NCBI RefSeq assembly: GCF_028994805.1
Contig: NZ_JAJQQP010000011.1
Location: 62,001 to 126,000, forward strand
Direction: 5' to 3'
DNA from: Promicromonospora iranensis
Lineage (GTDB): Bacteria; Actinomycetota; Actinomycetes; Actinomycetales; Cellulomonadaceae
Length of the DNA: 64,000 nt
Under the pieces are notes generated by a model, which had not been told where the DNA came from, did not search any database, and saw nothing but the letters and a program-made list of their open reading frames with translations. Position numbers and translations under genes: made by a program. Below, in pieces: positions 29,315-40,205 of the stretch; position 1 is the stretch's first letter, and the number at the start of each line of letters is the position of its first letter.

Positions 29315-29340
29315 GAAGCGGTTAAGTTGGCTTAAGTCAA
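29315..29340 (-). promoter_or_regulatory. Candidate promoter and LacI-type operator of the sugar importer
   Basis: The palindrome TTAAGTTGGCTTAA (29322-29335) lies between the regulator stop and the binding-protein start. On the minus strand a TTGACT -35-like hexamer overlaps the regulator's stop codon, and a weak TTCACT sits 17 bases further on. A repressor bound to the palindrome would sit in the spacer. The role is inferred from position and symmetry. Confidence 0.45.
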
Positions 29341-30345
29341 AGGTCCCGTCGTACCTCTCACCCGCAGCTGCGGGGTCGAGTCGTGGAACCCCCCGACGGG
29401 CTCCCCGGCCATCCGGTCGAACAGGCGGCGCGCCACGTGCGCGCCGTACGCGACGACGTCGTGGCTGAGCGACGTGAGCTGCGGGAAGGTCGCCTGGCAG
29501 AGCGGGGAGTCGTCCCAGGCGATGAGCGAGAGGTCGGCGGGCACCGTCAGCCCCAGCTCGGCGGCGACGCCCAGGCCCGACAACGCCATCACGTCGTTGT
29601 CGTAGACGATGGCGGTGGGCCGCCGGCCGGAGCCCAGCAGGTCGCGCGTGGCCAGCGCTCCCTGCTCCGGCGTGTAGTCGGTGGACCGCAGCTGGCCACG
29701 CATCCCGAGCGCCGTCGTCTCGCTCCGGAACGCCTCGTCGCGGATCCAGGTGTGCCCGAACCCCTCGGAGCCGGCGACCCGGGCGACGTCGCGATGGCCC
29801 AGGGCGTGCAGGTACCGCACGGACTCGCGCATCGCGGCGGCGTCGTCGGTCCACACGGTGGTGAGGCCCTCGGCCAGGCCGGGGTCGCCGACCACCACGG
29901 CCGGAAGCGGCTCGGGCACGCTCAGCATGGCGATGCGCGGGTCGTCGAGCCGCGGGTCCACCACGACGATGCCGTCGACGCGGCGCGCGGCGCGCCACTT
30001 GCGATAGGTGCGTACCTCGGCGTCGAGGTCGGGTGCCACCTGCAGCAGCAGACCGTAGTCGCGCTCGGTGAGGACCGACTCGATGCCCGCGACGAACTGC
30101 ATGTAGAACGACTCGAACCCGAGCGTCTGCGGGTCCCGCGCCAGCACGAGGCCCACCGTCTCGGTACGCGCGCCCGACAGGGACCGGGCGGCGGAGCTCG
30201 GCGCCCAGCCCAGATCCGCTGCGATCGCCAGGATCCGCTCGCGTGTGGCCTCGGAGACACCGGGCCGTCCGTTGAGCGCGTAGGAGACCGCGCCGGTGGA
30301 GACTCCGGCGCGACGGGCGATGTCGGCGATGGTGATTCGTGCCAT
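29332..30345 (-). CDS. LacI-family transcriptional regulator
   Basis: DNA-binding repressor of 337 residues. The N-terminal helix-turn-helix reads [20 protein letters not shown] followed by the hinge [14 protein letters not shown], and a periplasmic-binding-like sensor domain follows ([18 protein letters not shown]). The start ATG 30345 gives the standard [12 protein letters not shown]-terminus; an in-frame ATG nine bases upstream is possible, and no clear ribosome-binding site is seen. It lies just upstream of the importer operon, which it probably represses until the oligosaccharide inducer is present. It is divergent from glgB. Confidence 0.93.
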   Translation of the reverse strand: MARITIADIARRAGVSTGAVSYALNGRPGVSEATRERILAIAADLGWAPSSAARSLSGARTETVGLVLARDPQTLGFESFYMQFVAGIESVLTERDYGLLLQVAPDLDAEVRTYRKWRAARRVDGIVVVDPRLDDPRIAMLSVPEPLPAVVVGDPGLAEGLTTVWTDDAAAMRESVRYLHALGHRDVARVAGSEGFGHTWIRDEAFRSETTALGMRGQLRSTDYTPEQGALATRDLLGSGRRPTAIVYDNDVMALSGLGVAAELGLTVPADLSLIAWDDSPLCQATFPQLTSLSHDVVAYGAHVARRLFDRMAGEPVGGFHDSTPQLRVRGTTGPLT

Positions 30346-30406
30346 GAGGGACATCATGGCGTGTGACGTGTCGCACGCCCCGCACCTCACGTGGAAAGGT
30401 GAACCC

Positions 30407-32743
<2,337 letters not shown>

Positions 32744-32744
32744 C

Positions 32745-32801
32745 TGAGTGCTGGGTTTTTGTGCTGCTGGCAACTCGCTCGGCACAAAAACCCAGCACTC
32801 A
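32745..32801. terminator. Bidirectional terminator-like inverted repeat after glgB
   Basis: Perfect 20-bp arms (32745-32764 and 32782-32801) separated by 17 bases lie two bases after the glgB stop and before the convergent YbbN-type gene. Each arm contains GGGTTTTTG, so either transcript ends in a run of five U within the stem. Position between two convergent genes suits a shared terminator. The length and perfection of the arms also fit a mobile palindrome. Confidence 0.7.
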
Positions 32802-32828
32802 ACGGCGTGGCAGGGTCAGCGGAGCGGA

Positions 32829-33791
32829 TCAGTACAGGCTGATCGCGAGGCGCTTGCGCGCCTTGCTCACCCGCGGGTCCCCCGTGCCGGCAACCTCGAA
32901 GAGCTCCAGCAGGCGCACGCGGAGCTTCTCCTTACCGTCGGCGTCGGAGTCGGGCAGCAGGTCGAGCAGGCGCACGAACGCGTCGTCCACCTTGCCACCC
33001 AGCATGTCCAGGTCGGCCACGGCGAGCGCCGCGTCGACGTCGGACGGCGCGTCCGCGGCGGCCTGCCGCACCGCGGCGAGGTCGGCGTCCCGGGTGCGCT
33101 GCATGAGGCGCACCTGGGCGAGGCCGGCCGTCGCGTCGGCGTCCTTGGGATCCTGCCGGAGGGCCTTCTCGTAGGCGGCAGCGGCGGTGTCCAGGTCGTC
33201 GCGCTCGATCGCGTCGTACGCCTCCTGGTGCAGCGGCGGCAGCGGCTGCTCGGCCTCGGCCTCGGGCTCGTCCACCGCGGGCGCGGCACCCGGGACGCGG
33301 CCCGTGACGCCGTTCTGCTCCGCGGCGGCCAGGACCTGGTCCAGCACCCCGCGGATCTGCTGTTCCTCGGCGGCGCCCTGGAACAGCGGCAGCGGCTGGC
33401 CCTGCAGCACGGCGACCACGGTAGGCACACCCTGCACCTGGAACGCGGCGGCGACCTGCGGGGCCGACTGCGCGTCGACGCGCCCCAGGAGGAACCGCCC
33501 GCCGTACTCCTCGGCGAGGCGGCCCAGGGTGACGCCGAGCTCGGCGTTCGCCTGGTCGGTCGGGATCCAGATCAGCATCACCACCGGGTAGGTGGACGAG
33601 TCACGGATCAGCTGTTCGAAGTTAGCCTCGCTGACGTCCACCACGAAGCCGCCGGCTTCGGGTGCGCCACCGGGTTCACCAGGTGGCGGTGCCTGGGGGC
33701 GGTTGAGGGCGGACAGGTCGACGGCGCCGCGCACCGCGAACTCGGGCTGGGCGCTCCGGGCGGGCCCGGGCTGAGGGGACGGACTGCTCAT
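32829..33791 (-). CDS. YbbN/CnoX-like thioredoxin-fold protein with TPR repeats
   Basis: Cytoplasmic protein of 320 residues. The thioredoxin-like domain (about 48-155) has the core VVMLIWIPTDQANA where an active thioredoxin has WCxxC, so it lacks both redox cysteines. The cis-proline region VQGVPTVVAVLQG is intact. A Glu/Ala linker precedes TPR-like helices (about 185-320). YbbN/CnoX proteins act as holdases that hand clients to chaperones; a chaperone role without redox activity is inferred. The start ATG 33791 has AGGA seven bases upstream. Confidence 0.85.
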   Translation of the reverse strand: MSSPSPQPGPARSAQPEFAVRGAVDLSALNRPQAPPPGEPGGAPEAGGFVVDVSEANFEQLIRDSSTYPVVMLIWIPTDQANAELGVTLGRLAEEYGGRFLLGRVDAQSAPQVAAAFQVQGVPTVVAVLQGQPLPLFQGAAEEQQIRGVLDQVLAAAEQNGVTGRVPGAAPAVDEPEAEAEQPLPPLHQEAYDAIERDDLDTAAAAYEKALRQDPKDADATAGLAQVRLMQRTRDADLAAVRQAAADAPSDVDAALAVADLDMLGGKVDDAFVRLLDLLPDSDADGKEKLRVRLLELFEVAGTGDPRVSKARKRLAISLY

Positions 33792-33829
33792 GGGGCAATC
33801 CTAATGACTCGGTGACGGTGGCTCGCCGG

Positions 33830-34864
33830 TCACCCGCTGGAGACGTCGATCGGGATGTGCCGGAAACCGACGAGCGTGATCTTGCGCTCGGACCCGGCAG
33901 CGGGCACGTACAGGGCGACGAAGTCGCGGTACCGCGTACGCAGCCGGTCTGCCGGCTCCTGGTCACCCAGCAGGACCTTCTGCGCGGCGGGGAGAGCATC
34001 GGTCTCGATCTCGGCGCCCTCCTGGCCGAGCGCCACGGTCTGGGTGCTGGTGAGCCCGCCCAGGACCAGCGCCCCGCCGTCGGCCGTGCGGACGGCGCGC
34101 AGGCCCAGGTCCGGCTCGACCCGCGCAGCGAACGAGTACGTGCCCTCGGTGGTCCGCCAGCCCGGGACGCCGGTCTGCGACGCCTCGACGTCGCGCATGG
34201 TCTGTCGCAGGCGGTCGTCGTCGAAGGCGCCGGCGTTCGCGGCGGCGGCGTCCTCGCTGAGCACCTCGGCGTAGTCGGCGAGCGCCTGCGCCGGCGACCG
34301 GACGAGCGACGTGCCGTCGTCCGGGGTGACCGCGGCGCTGCCCAGCTCGGACTCCGCGAACGGCGGCAGGCTCGCTCCCGGAACCAGGCTCACGTAGCCC
34401 CAGAGCCGGTACTGCTCGCGGGCCGAACGCTGGTCGAGCACCATCAGGGCGGGGGCGACCCTGGTGTCCGGCTGGGCCTGGATCGCGTAGCTGGTGCGCG
34501 GCCAGCCCTGGTCCGACGGCAGGACCACCTGCTGGGTCTGCGCCGACAGGTCGGTCCGCCACCTCTCGTCGCCCGTCGCGCCGGCGAGACGGAGCTCGGC
34601 CTGCCGCATCGCCAGCGCGGGTCCCGTCATCCGGGCCCGCAGGCCCTCCGCCGCCGACGCCTCGTCGTGCTCCACGACCACCGCCGCGACGGATGCCAGG
34701 ATCTTTCGCTCCTGTGCCTCGCTGACGACCGCCGCGACCACGGGGGCCTCCGGTACGGGAGCGGGCGGCTCAGCGGTGCAGCCCGCCAGGAGGACCGCCG
34801 CGGCGGCGACCGTCGCGAGGCACACCCCGGCCCTGGACCGGGGACGGACGGCGGAACGCGGCAA
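33830..34864 (-). CDS. Putative lipoprotein, paralogue of the upstream gene
   Basis: Secreted lipoprotein of 344 residues with lipobox LLAGC. The preferred start is TTG 34864, since GGAGG lies six bases upstream and the signal peptide then has a normal length of 28; GTG at 34894 would give a 39-residue signal and lacks a ribosome-binding site. It shares most of its plan with the next gene upstream: PEAPVVAAVV, QQVVLPSDQGWPRTSYAI, RTADGGALVLGGL and a C-terminal LYVPAAGSERKITLVG. The function is unknown. A 14-bp perfect hairpin covers the ribosome-binding site. Confidence 0.8.
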   Translation of the reverse strand: MPRSAVRPRSRAGVCLATVAAAAVLLAGCTAEPPAPVPEAPVVAAVVSEAQERKILASVAAVVVEHDEASAAEGLRARMTGPALAMRQAELRLAGATGDERWRTDLSAQTQQVVLPSDQGWPRTSYAIQAQPDTRVAPALMVLDQRSAREQYRLWGYVSLVPGASLPPFAESELGSAAVTPDDGTSLVRSPAQALADYAEVLSEDAAAANAGAFDDDRLRQTMRDVEASQTGVPGWRTTEGTYSFAARVEPDLGLRAVRTADGGALVLGGLTSTQTVALGQEGAEIETDALPAAQKVLLGDQEPADRLRTRYRDFVALYVPAAGSERKITLVGFRHIPIDVSSG

Positions 34865-34897
34865 GGGTGGCCTCCGTAGGTTCACGGAGGCCACCCT
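34864..34897 (-). promoter_or_regulatory. Perfect 14-bp hairpin covering a ribosome-binding site
   Basis: AGGGTGGCCTCCGT (34864-34877) and its complement (34884-34897) are separated by 6 bases. The hairpin lies 32 bases after the stop of the first lipoprotein gene and would sequester the GGAGG of the second. It could be a terminator or a translational switch. No U-run follows, which weakens the terminator reading. Confidence 0.6.
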
Positions 34898-34928
34898 AGC
34901 GGCGGGCGGCGATCAGTCGCCGACCAGG

Positions 34929-35936
34929 TCAGCCGTTCGAGACCGAGCTCGGCACGTGCTCGTAGCCGACCAGGCTGATCTGGTCGTCCGAGTCCTTGGG
35001 CGGCACGTACATCGCCACCATGTCCTTGTAGTTGACCTCGACCACGTTGCTCACGTCGGTGTCACCCCAGAGCGCCTGGGTGGTCTTGGTCGGCGGGCCG
35101 ATCTCGCAGCCCTCCTCCTTGGCGGTGATCGTCTCCTGGCTGATCATCGCCGCCATCACCAGGGCACCGCCGTCCGCCGTGCGGACCGCCTTCACCGGGG
35201 CCTTCGTGGGCTCGTACTCGACCTTGAAGGCGCCGCGGCACTCCTCCTTGTTGATCGCGTCGACCTGGAGCTTGCCGTAGTCCCGGAAGAACTGGCGCAG
35301 GTCGTCGTCGGCAAAGGTGTCGGCGTACTTCGAGTCCTTGTCGACGGTGAGCACCGACGCGTACTGCTTGATCGCGTCCTTGGGCGTCACCTTGAGGCTC
35401 TTGTCGTCCGGCGGGACGGCGGGGCTGCCCAGCTCGGCCTCCGCGAACTGCGGCATGGTCACGCCCGGCAGCAGACGCACCCAGCCCCACAGCTTGTACT
35501 GGTCACGCGCCGTCGCCTGGTCGAACGACATGAGCACCGGCGTCGTGAGGTCCTTGGGCTGCACGGTGATGGCGAAGCTGCTGCGCGGCCATTCCTGGTC
35601 CGACGGCAGGATCACCTGCTGCATCTCCATGGCCAGATCGGTCAGCGGCTCCTTGTCGCCACGGGCGGCGGCGACCTTGAGCTGGGTCTCGCGGATGTCG
35701 AGCGCGGGCCCGGACAGCCGCGGCTCGAGCTTGTCGGCGTCCTTGGCCTTGGTCACCTTCCCGACGACGCCCGCCACCTTGTCCAGGATCTCGCGTTCCT
35801 GGGACTGGGTGACGACAGCCGCAGCGACGGGCGCTTCCGGCTTCGGGGTCGGGAGCTCCTCGGCACAGCCGGCGAGCAGACCCGTGGCGAGCACGGTTGC
35901 TACCACGGCCGTGGCGCGGGTCGTGGTGCGTCTCAT
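34929..35936 (-). CDS. Putative lipoprotein of tandem pair
   Basis: Secreted lipoprotein of 335 residues: MRRTTTRATAVVATVLATGL then LAGC with Cys24 as lipid anchor. Beyond the signal peptide no familiar enzymatic motif is seen. Conserved with its downstream paralogue are QQVILPSDQEWPRSSFAI, LWGWVRLLPGVTMPQFAEAE, RTADGGALVMAAM and MVAMYVPPKDSDDQISLVGY. The start overlaps the stop of the membrane-protein gene by one base (TGATG), with GGAGGTAACTG as ribosome-binding site. The function is unknown; a cell-envelope role is inferred from location. Confidence 0.88.
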   Translation of the reverse strand: MRRTTTRATAVVATVLATGLLAGCAEELPTPKPEAPVAAAVVTQSQEREILDKVAGVVGKVTKAKDADKLEPRLSGPALDIRETQLKVAAARGDKEPLTDLAMEMQQVILPSDQEWPRSSFAITVQPKDLTTPVLMSFDQATARDQYKLWGWVRLLPGVTMPQFAEAELGSPAVPPDDKSLKVTPKDAIKQYASVLTVDKDSKYADTFADDDLRQFFRDYGKLQVDAINKEECRGAFKVEYEPTKAPVKAVRTADGGALVMAAMISQETITAKEEGCEIGPPTKTTQALWGDTDVSNVVEVNYKDMVAMYVPPKDSDDQISLVGYEHVPSSVSNG

Positions 35937-37375
35937 CAGTTACCTCCGTCGTTCCCGGTGACGCCCCAGGTCTGGCGCCACGCGGCAGCCCGGCTGCTCG
36001 GTGTCTGCGGCTGCTCGACCTCGGGCTCGGGCTCTGGTTCGGACGCGGGCACGGTGGGCATGGCGCCCGTCGCGGCCCTGCGTTGCGCCTGCTCGCGCAT
36101 GCGCATCTCGCGCCGGGTCATCGGCCTGCCCGACGCCGCGGAGGCGGCCGGGTCGGTCTGCGCGGCGGACGGCGCCTCGGCCGGCGCCGGTGCCTGCTCG
36201 GGTGCGGCACCGCCGAACGGCGTCCGCTGGGCCGGCGGCTGTGCGGTGGCGGCGGGTGCCGCTCCGGGAGCCTGTCCGCGACGACGCCGGATCCCGCGGA
36301 TGGACGCCGCGGGAGCGGCGACCGGCTCGGGATCCCGCTCGGGCACGGGCGGCGGCGTGATGGGAGCTGCTCCGCCGAACGGCGCGGGTGCACCCCAGGA
36401 CCGCGTGTGCTCCGGCTCGGTCAGGGCCGGCTCGGGATGCCGCGCCGGGCTCGGTACCGGGCTCGGTACCGGGCTCTGCACCGGCCTCTGGTCCGGACGG
36501 TCCCGACCCGGCGCCTCCGGGCGGACCGGCGGGTAGACCGCCGTGCCCCCCTCGGCCGGGTCGCCCAGCGCGGGCGGGAAGCCGGCGGCGGGCTCGTGCC
36601 CGGCAGGGCTCGACTGCTCGCCGTCGATGCCGAGGACCACGTCGCGACGCGGCAGCTCGGAGTCCGGCTGGCGGGTGCGGACGGCCGACGGCGGACGGCC
36701 GTTGCCGGACCTGCGCTTGGCACTGCGGCGCGCGCCGATGGCCATGAAGACACCGAGGATCAGGAGGAGAGAGCCGCCCAGGACACCGGGCCACAGGTAC
36801 GGGGTGCTCGCCTGGCGAGGCCAGGTGAGCTCGAGCGTGGGCGCCTCCGCGCCCTTGCCGACGCCCGCGGCCAGCAGGACCACGCGGCCGGGCTGCTCGG
36901 TCCAGCGCATCGAGACGGCGGTCTCGCCGCTCACCTCGGAGATCCACATGTCGGAGCCCGCGGGCTCGGGACCGGTGCTCGGCTTCTCGGCCGGCGCCTC
37001 GTCCGTCTCCTCGCCCTCGGCCGCCTCCCCCTCCGGGGCGGCGGCGGTGCCCGGGACGACGCGCAGCGTCTCCCAGGAGGACAGGCCGGTCACGGAGTCG
37101 TAGGGGTCGTCGCCCACCCAGCCGAGCACGTCGACGTCGGACCCGAGCGCGAGCGTGACCTTCTGCCCTTCGGGCACAGTGGCTCGCACGGTCACCTGGT
37201 CGTCGACCAGGCCGAGCACACCGGGCTCGGTCACGACCATGGTTCCGTCACCGCTGGGGGTCGCGGTCGCGACGACGGTGTCGGACTCGCGCAGGACGGT
37301 TGCCGTCGCGACCCCGAAACCGATCCCGCCGAGTCCGGCAAGGATCAGGAGGATCGCCAAAAAGCGTTGCACCAC
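35936..37375 (-). CDS. Membrane protein with long Pro/Ala-rich cytoplasmic tail
   Basis: Predicted 479-residue protein. One N-terminal span (FLAILLILAGLGGIGFGVA) leads to an extracytoplasmic domain of about 170 residues, then a second span (WPGVLGGSLLLILGVFMAIG) near residue 200. The cytoplasmic C-terminal half is low-complexity Pro/Ala/Arg sequence ending in RREMRMREQAQRRAATGAMP, a charged helix. It is the first gene of an operon with the two lipoproteins. The function is unknown; the layout suggests an envelope complex of one membrane anchor and two surface lipoproteins. Confidence 0.85.
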   Translation of the reverse strand: MVQRFLAILLILAGLGGIGFGVATATVLRESDTVVATATPSGDGTMVVTEPGVLGLVDDQVTVRATVPEGQKVTLALGSDVDVLGWVGDDPYDSVTGLSSWETLRVVPGTAAAPEGEAAEGEETDEAPAEKPSTGPEPAGSDMWISEVSGETAVSMRWTEQPGRVVLLAAGVGKGAEAPTLELTWPRQASTPYLWPGVLGGSLLLILGVFMAIGARRSAKRRSGNGRPPSAVRTRQPDSELPRRDVVLGIDGEQSSPAGHEPAAGFPPALGDPAEGGTAVYPPVRPEAPGRDRPDQRPVQSPVPSPVPSPARHPEPALTEPEHTRSWGAPAPFGGAAPITPPPVPERDPEPVAAPAASIRGIRRRRGQAPGAAPAATAQPPAQRTPFGGAAPEQAPAPAEAPSAAQTDPAASAASGRPMTRREMRMREQAQRRAATGAMPTVPASEPEPEPEVEQPQTPSSRAAAWRQTWGVTGNDGGN

Positions 37376-37710
37376 CGATTCCCTTCGAATTTAGGGCGCG
37401 CAGCCCGTCGATCAGGTGGATGTTCCAGCATAGGGACCGTACGAGGAGCCCTGTCCAATGACGGGCGTGCTTGTGCGGTTCGGTCGGGATTCTCACCCTT
37501 CCTTCACGGGGTGTGTCGGAAACGCCGTCGCCGCGCGGCTGCGTGAGCCAGCGGAGAGTATCCCAGGCATTCCGTACATTGCATCTGCATGCGGAGTATC
37601 CACATCCGCACAAGGCACGTATCCTGGGCGCCGGACGGGCGGTATAAGCCACGTCCCAGGGGGGAGCCTGACCCGCGCCTCACCAAGTTCCGACACTGGA
37701 GGTCTGCACC
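37376..37710. other. Divergent intergenic region
   Basis: This 335-base region separates the envelope operon from the coiled-coil gene, so it should hold both promoters. A TATAAG-like hexamer lies near 37641, and the sequences GTATCCCAGG and GTATCCTGGG occur at about 37558 and 37619. No convincing promoter pair, RNA gene or ORF was recognised. Confidence 0.5.
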
Positions 37711-39273
37711 GTGTCCGACGAGCGCTCGCTCTTTCCGACTGCCATGCGTGGGTACGACCGCGACCAGGTGCACGCGCACCTGGACCGACTGAACCACGCC
37801 CTCGAAGAGGCCCGTCGGCAGGTCGAAGCCTCCGACAGCCGCGCCATGCAGCTCACGCAGGATCTCACCGACGCCAAGCGCAACCTGCGCGAGACCGAGA
37901 AGCCGTCGTACGCCGGTCTCGGCTCCCGCATCGAGCTGCTGCTGCGCTCCGCCGAGGACCAGTCGACCGACATCATCAACCAGGCCAACCAGCAGGCCGC
38001 CGACATCATGGCACGGGCGAAGCTGTCCGCCGGGCAGGTGCGCTCGCGCGCCGAGTCCGAGGTCGCCGAGATGCTCGCCAGCGCCCGCCGCGAGGCCGAG
38101 GAGATCCGCACCACGACGTCCGCGGAGGCCGAGGGCCACCTGCTCGCCGCGCAGCGCCGCGCCGAGGAGCTCGTGGGCTCCGCGGAGCGCGAGTCCGCGC
38201 AGATCGCCAGCGCCATCAGCGCCGAGGAGAGCGAGCGCCGGGCCAGCCTCGAGCGGGAGCTCGGCACCCTGCGCTCGACGGTCGAGCGCGAGACCACGGA
38301 GCTGCGGGTCAAGACCGAGGCCGACGCCGCCAAGCTCCGCAGCGAGGTCGCCGCCGAGACCAGCGAGCAGCGTGAGACCGCCGAGCGCGACGCGTCCGCC
38401 ATGCTCGCCAGCGCCCGTGCCGAGTCCGAGCAGATCCTCTCCGAGGCACGCCGTCAGGCTGCCGAGGCGGCCAACGCCGTCACCAGCGAGATGGAGGAGC
38501 TGCGCGAGCAGGCCCGTGCAGCGCTCGCCCAGGCCGAGCTCGACATCGTCCACCGCAAGGAGACCGTCGAGAAGGAGCTCGCCGAGCGGCACGAGACGGC
38601 CAAGGCCGAGACCGCCAAGCTCGTCAAGACGGCGGAGGAGCACGCCGCCGAGGCAGAGAAGCGGGTGGCGGTCGCCCTCGAGCAGTCCGAGAAGATCCGC
38701 GCGGAGTCCGACGTCTACGTCAAGGACCTCGTGGCCGACGCCCGCAAGTCCGCGGACCGGATCGTGGCCGAGGCCCGGGAGTTCGCGGAGCAGACGATCG
38801 ACGACGCCCGTGCCGAGGCGGAGTCGAGCCGGTCGGCCGCGCAGCACCAGCTCGAGGACCTGACGCGTCAGCACGACTCGATCAACTCCTACCTGGACGA
38901 GCTGCGCGGCATGCTCGGTACGCCCGCCACGCCGGGTGCCCCGGCCGCTCCGGTGCCCAGCCCGCCGGCCAAGCCGGCGAGCCTCTCCGGCGCGACGCCC
39001 GCGCAGCAGGCCCGCTTCGCCGTCGTCGGCGACGGCACCGAGGCCGAGCCGGACGTGCCGGAGTCCACCGACACGGGCTCGATGCCCGCGTCGATCCCGC
39101 CGAGCAACCCGACGCCCGTGCCCGTCGGCACGGCGACGGTCGTCATCCCGTCGGTCAAGGGCACCAAGGCGAGCACGAAGGCCGGCCAGAACGCCGCCGA
39201 CTCGGCCGCCTCCCCCGCGGAGAGCGACGACGCCGAGGAGCCGGTCTCCGAGAAGGCCGGCGCGTCCAGCTGA
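37711..39273 (+). CDS. Long coiled-coil DivIVA/Scy-like protein
   Basis: Cytoskeletal-type protein of 520 residues. The N-terminus MSDERSLFPTAMRGYDRDQV followed by HAHLDRLNHAL fits the DivIVA-domain membrane-targeting start. Residues of about 20-400 are almost continuous Ala/Glu/Arg heptad coiled coil. The last 120 residues are Pro/Ser/Thr-rich and probably disordered. In actinobacteria such proteins organise polar growth or septum placement; which of these applies is not shown. The start GTG 37711 has GGAGG eight bases upstream. A 16-bp modular repeat lies just downstream. Confidence 0.88.
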   Translation: MSDERSLFPTAMRGYDRDQVHAHLDRLNHALEEARRQVEASDSRAMQLTQDLTDAKRNLRETEKPSYAGLGSRIELLLRSAEDQSTDIINQANQQAADIMARAKLSAGQVRSRAESEVAEMLASARREAEEIRTTTSAEAEGHLLAAQRRAEELVGSAERESAQIASAISAEESERRASLERELGTLRSTVERETTELRVKTEADAAKLRSEVAAETSEQRETAERDASAMLASARAESEQILSEARRQAAEAANAVTSEMEELREQARAALAQAELDIVHRKETVEKELAERHETAKAETAKLVKTAEEHAAEAEKRVAVALEQSEKIRAESDVYVKDLVADARKSADRIVAEAREFAEQTIDDARAEAESSRSAAQHQLEDLTRQHDSINSYLDELRGMLGTPATPGAPAAPVPSPPAKPASLSGATPAQQARFAVVGDGTEAEPDVPESTDTGSMPASIPPSNPTPVPVGTATVVIPSVKGTKASTKAGQNAADSAASPAESDDAEEPVSEKAGASS

Positions 39274-39280
39274 CCCGGCC

Positions 39281-39349
39281 GAGGTAGTCATCCAGCGAGG
39301 TAGTCACCCAGTTCGCCCTGGGTGACTACCTCGCTGTATGACTACCTCG
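39281..39349. repeat. Modular 16-bp inverted-repeat element (2 + 2 units)
   Basis: Two forward units with the GAGGTAGTCA core (39281 and 39297), a six-base centre and two reverse units form a near-perfect stem. It is a shorter version of the element at 13196-13312; the inner parts GCGAGGTAGTCACCC and GGGTGACTACCTCGCT are identical in both. It sits between convergent genes, where it could terminate both transcripts. Confidence 0.9.
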
Positions 39350-39358
39350 GCGTGCTGG

Positions 39359-40177
39359 TCAGTGGTGGGCTACGACCTGCAGGTGCAGGAGACCCAGGGC
39401 CGCCGCGACGGCCTGCGGGTCCTCGACGGCGCTCATGTGACCCACGCCGGGCACGAGCGTGAGCGCCGCATTGCCGCCGGAGAGCCTGGAGGGCGCGCCG
39501 GCGGCCTGGACCATGTACTCGGCCTCGGCCAACGGCGTGATGGTGTCCTCGGCGCCCACCACGACGGCGACCGGGGCGTCGAAGCGTTCGAGCACCGCCG
39601 TCCGGTCCGGACGGGCCGCCATCGCTCGCTGCGCCCACGCGACGCTCGCGGGCGACTGCGCACGGATCCAGGAGTCCAGCACCGGAAACAGGTGCCGCCT
39701 GCGCTCCGTGGTCGTGGCGCCCACCAGGGCGGCGGGCATGCCGAGCACGGCGTCCACCGTCTGGCTGGACTCGGTCTCGGCGGCGATCCGGAGGCGCTTG
39801 GCGCGCGCCTCGTCCGTGTCCGCGGTCGACTTGGTGTTCACGAGCCCGAGCCCGGCGACGAATCCGGGGTGCCGCTCCGCCAGGGCGAGCGCCACGTATC
39901 CGCCCATCGAGTGCCCGACGACCACTGCGTTGCCCTCACCGGCGGCGACCATGGTCCGGTGCACCCAGTCGGCCGCGTGCTCGATGCTCGGCTGGTACCC
40001 GTCCAGGTCGCTGTGCCCGGCTCCCGGCAGGTCGACGCCGATGGCACGGGTGCCGGGTGGCAGGTGCGCGGCGCAGGCCGTCCACATCCGGTGATCGAGC
40101 GGGAAGCCGTGGAGCAGCACGAGCGGTAGCCCGCCGCCGTCGTGCAGGGTGAAGGTGGCCAGCGCTTGTGAGGTCAT
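39359..40177 (-). CDS. Alpha/beta hydrolase
   Basis: Cytoplasmic hydrolase of 272 residues. The oxyanion region reads LLHGFPLDHRMW, the nucleophile elbow GHSMGGY, the acid is probably the Asp in VGAEDTITP, and the histidine is in GVGHMSAVEDP. This is a complete Ser-Asp-His triad of the epoxide-hydrolase/haloperoxidase-like group. The substrate cannot be read from the sequence. It is separated by 28 bases from the next hydrolase gene upstream and may be cotranscribed with it. Confidence 0.9.
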   Translation of the reverse strand: MTSQALATFTLHDGGGLPLVLLHGFPLDHRMWTACAAHLPPGTRAIGVDLPGAGHSDLDGYQPSIEHAADWVHRTMVAAGEGNAVVVGHSMGGYVALALAERHPGFVAGLGLVNTKSTADTDEARAKRLRIAAETESSQTVDAVLGMPAALVGATTTERRRHLFPVLDSWIRAQSPASVAWAQRAMAARPDRTAVLERFDAPVAVVVGAEDTITPLAEAEYMVQAAGAPSRLSGGNAALTLVPGVGHMSAVEDPQAVAAALGLLHLQVVAHH

Positions 40178-40205
40178 CGTCGTCCTCCTGTGGTGGTGGT
40201 CATGC

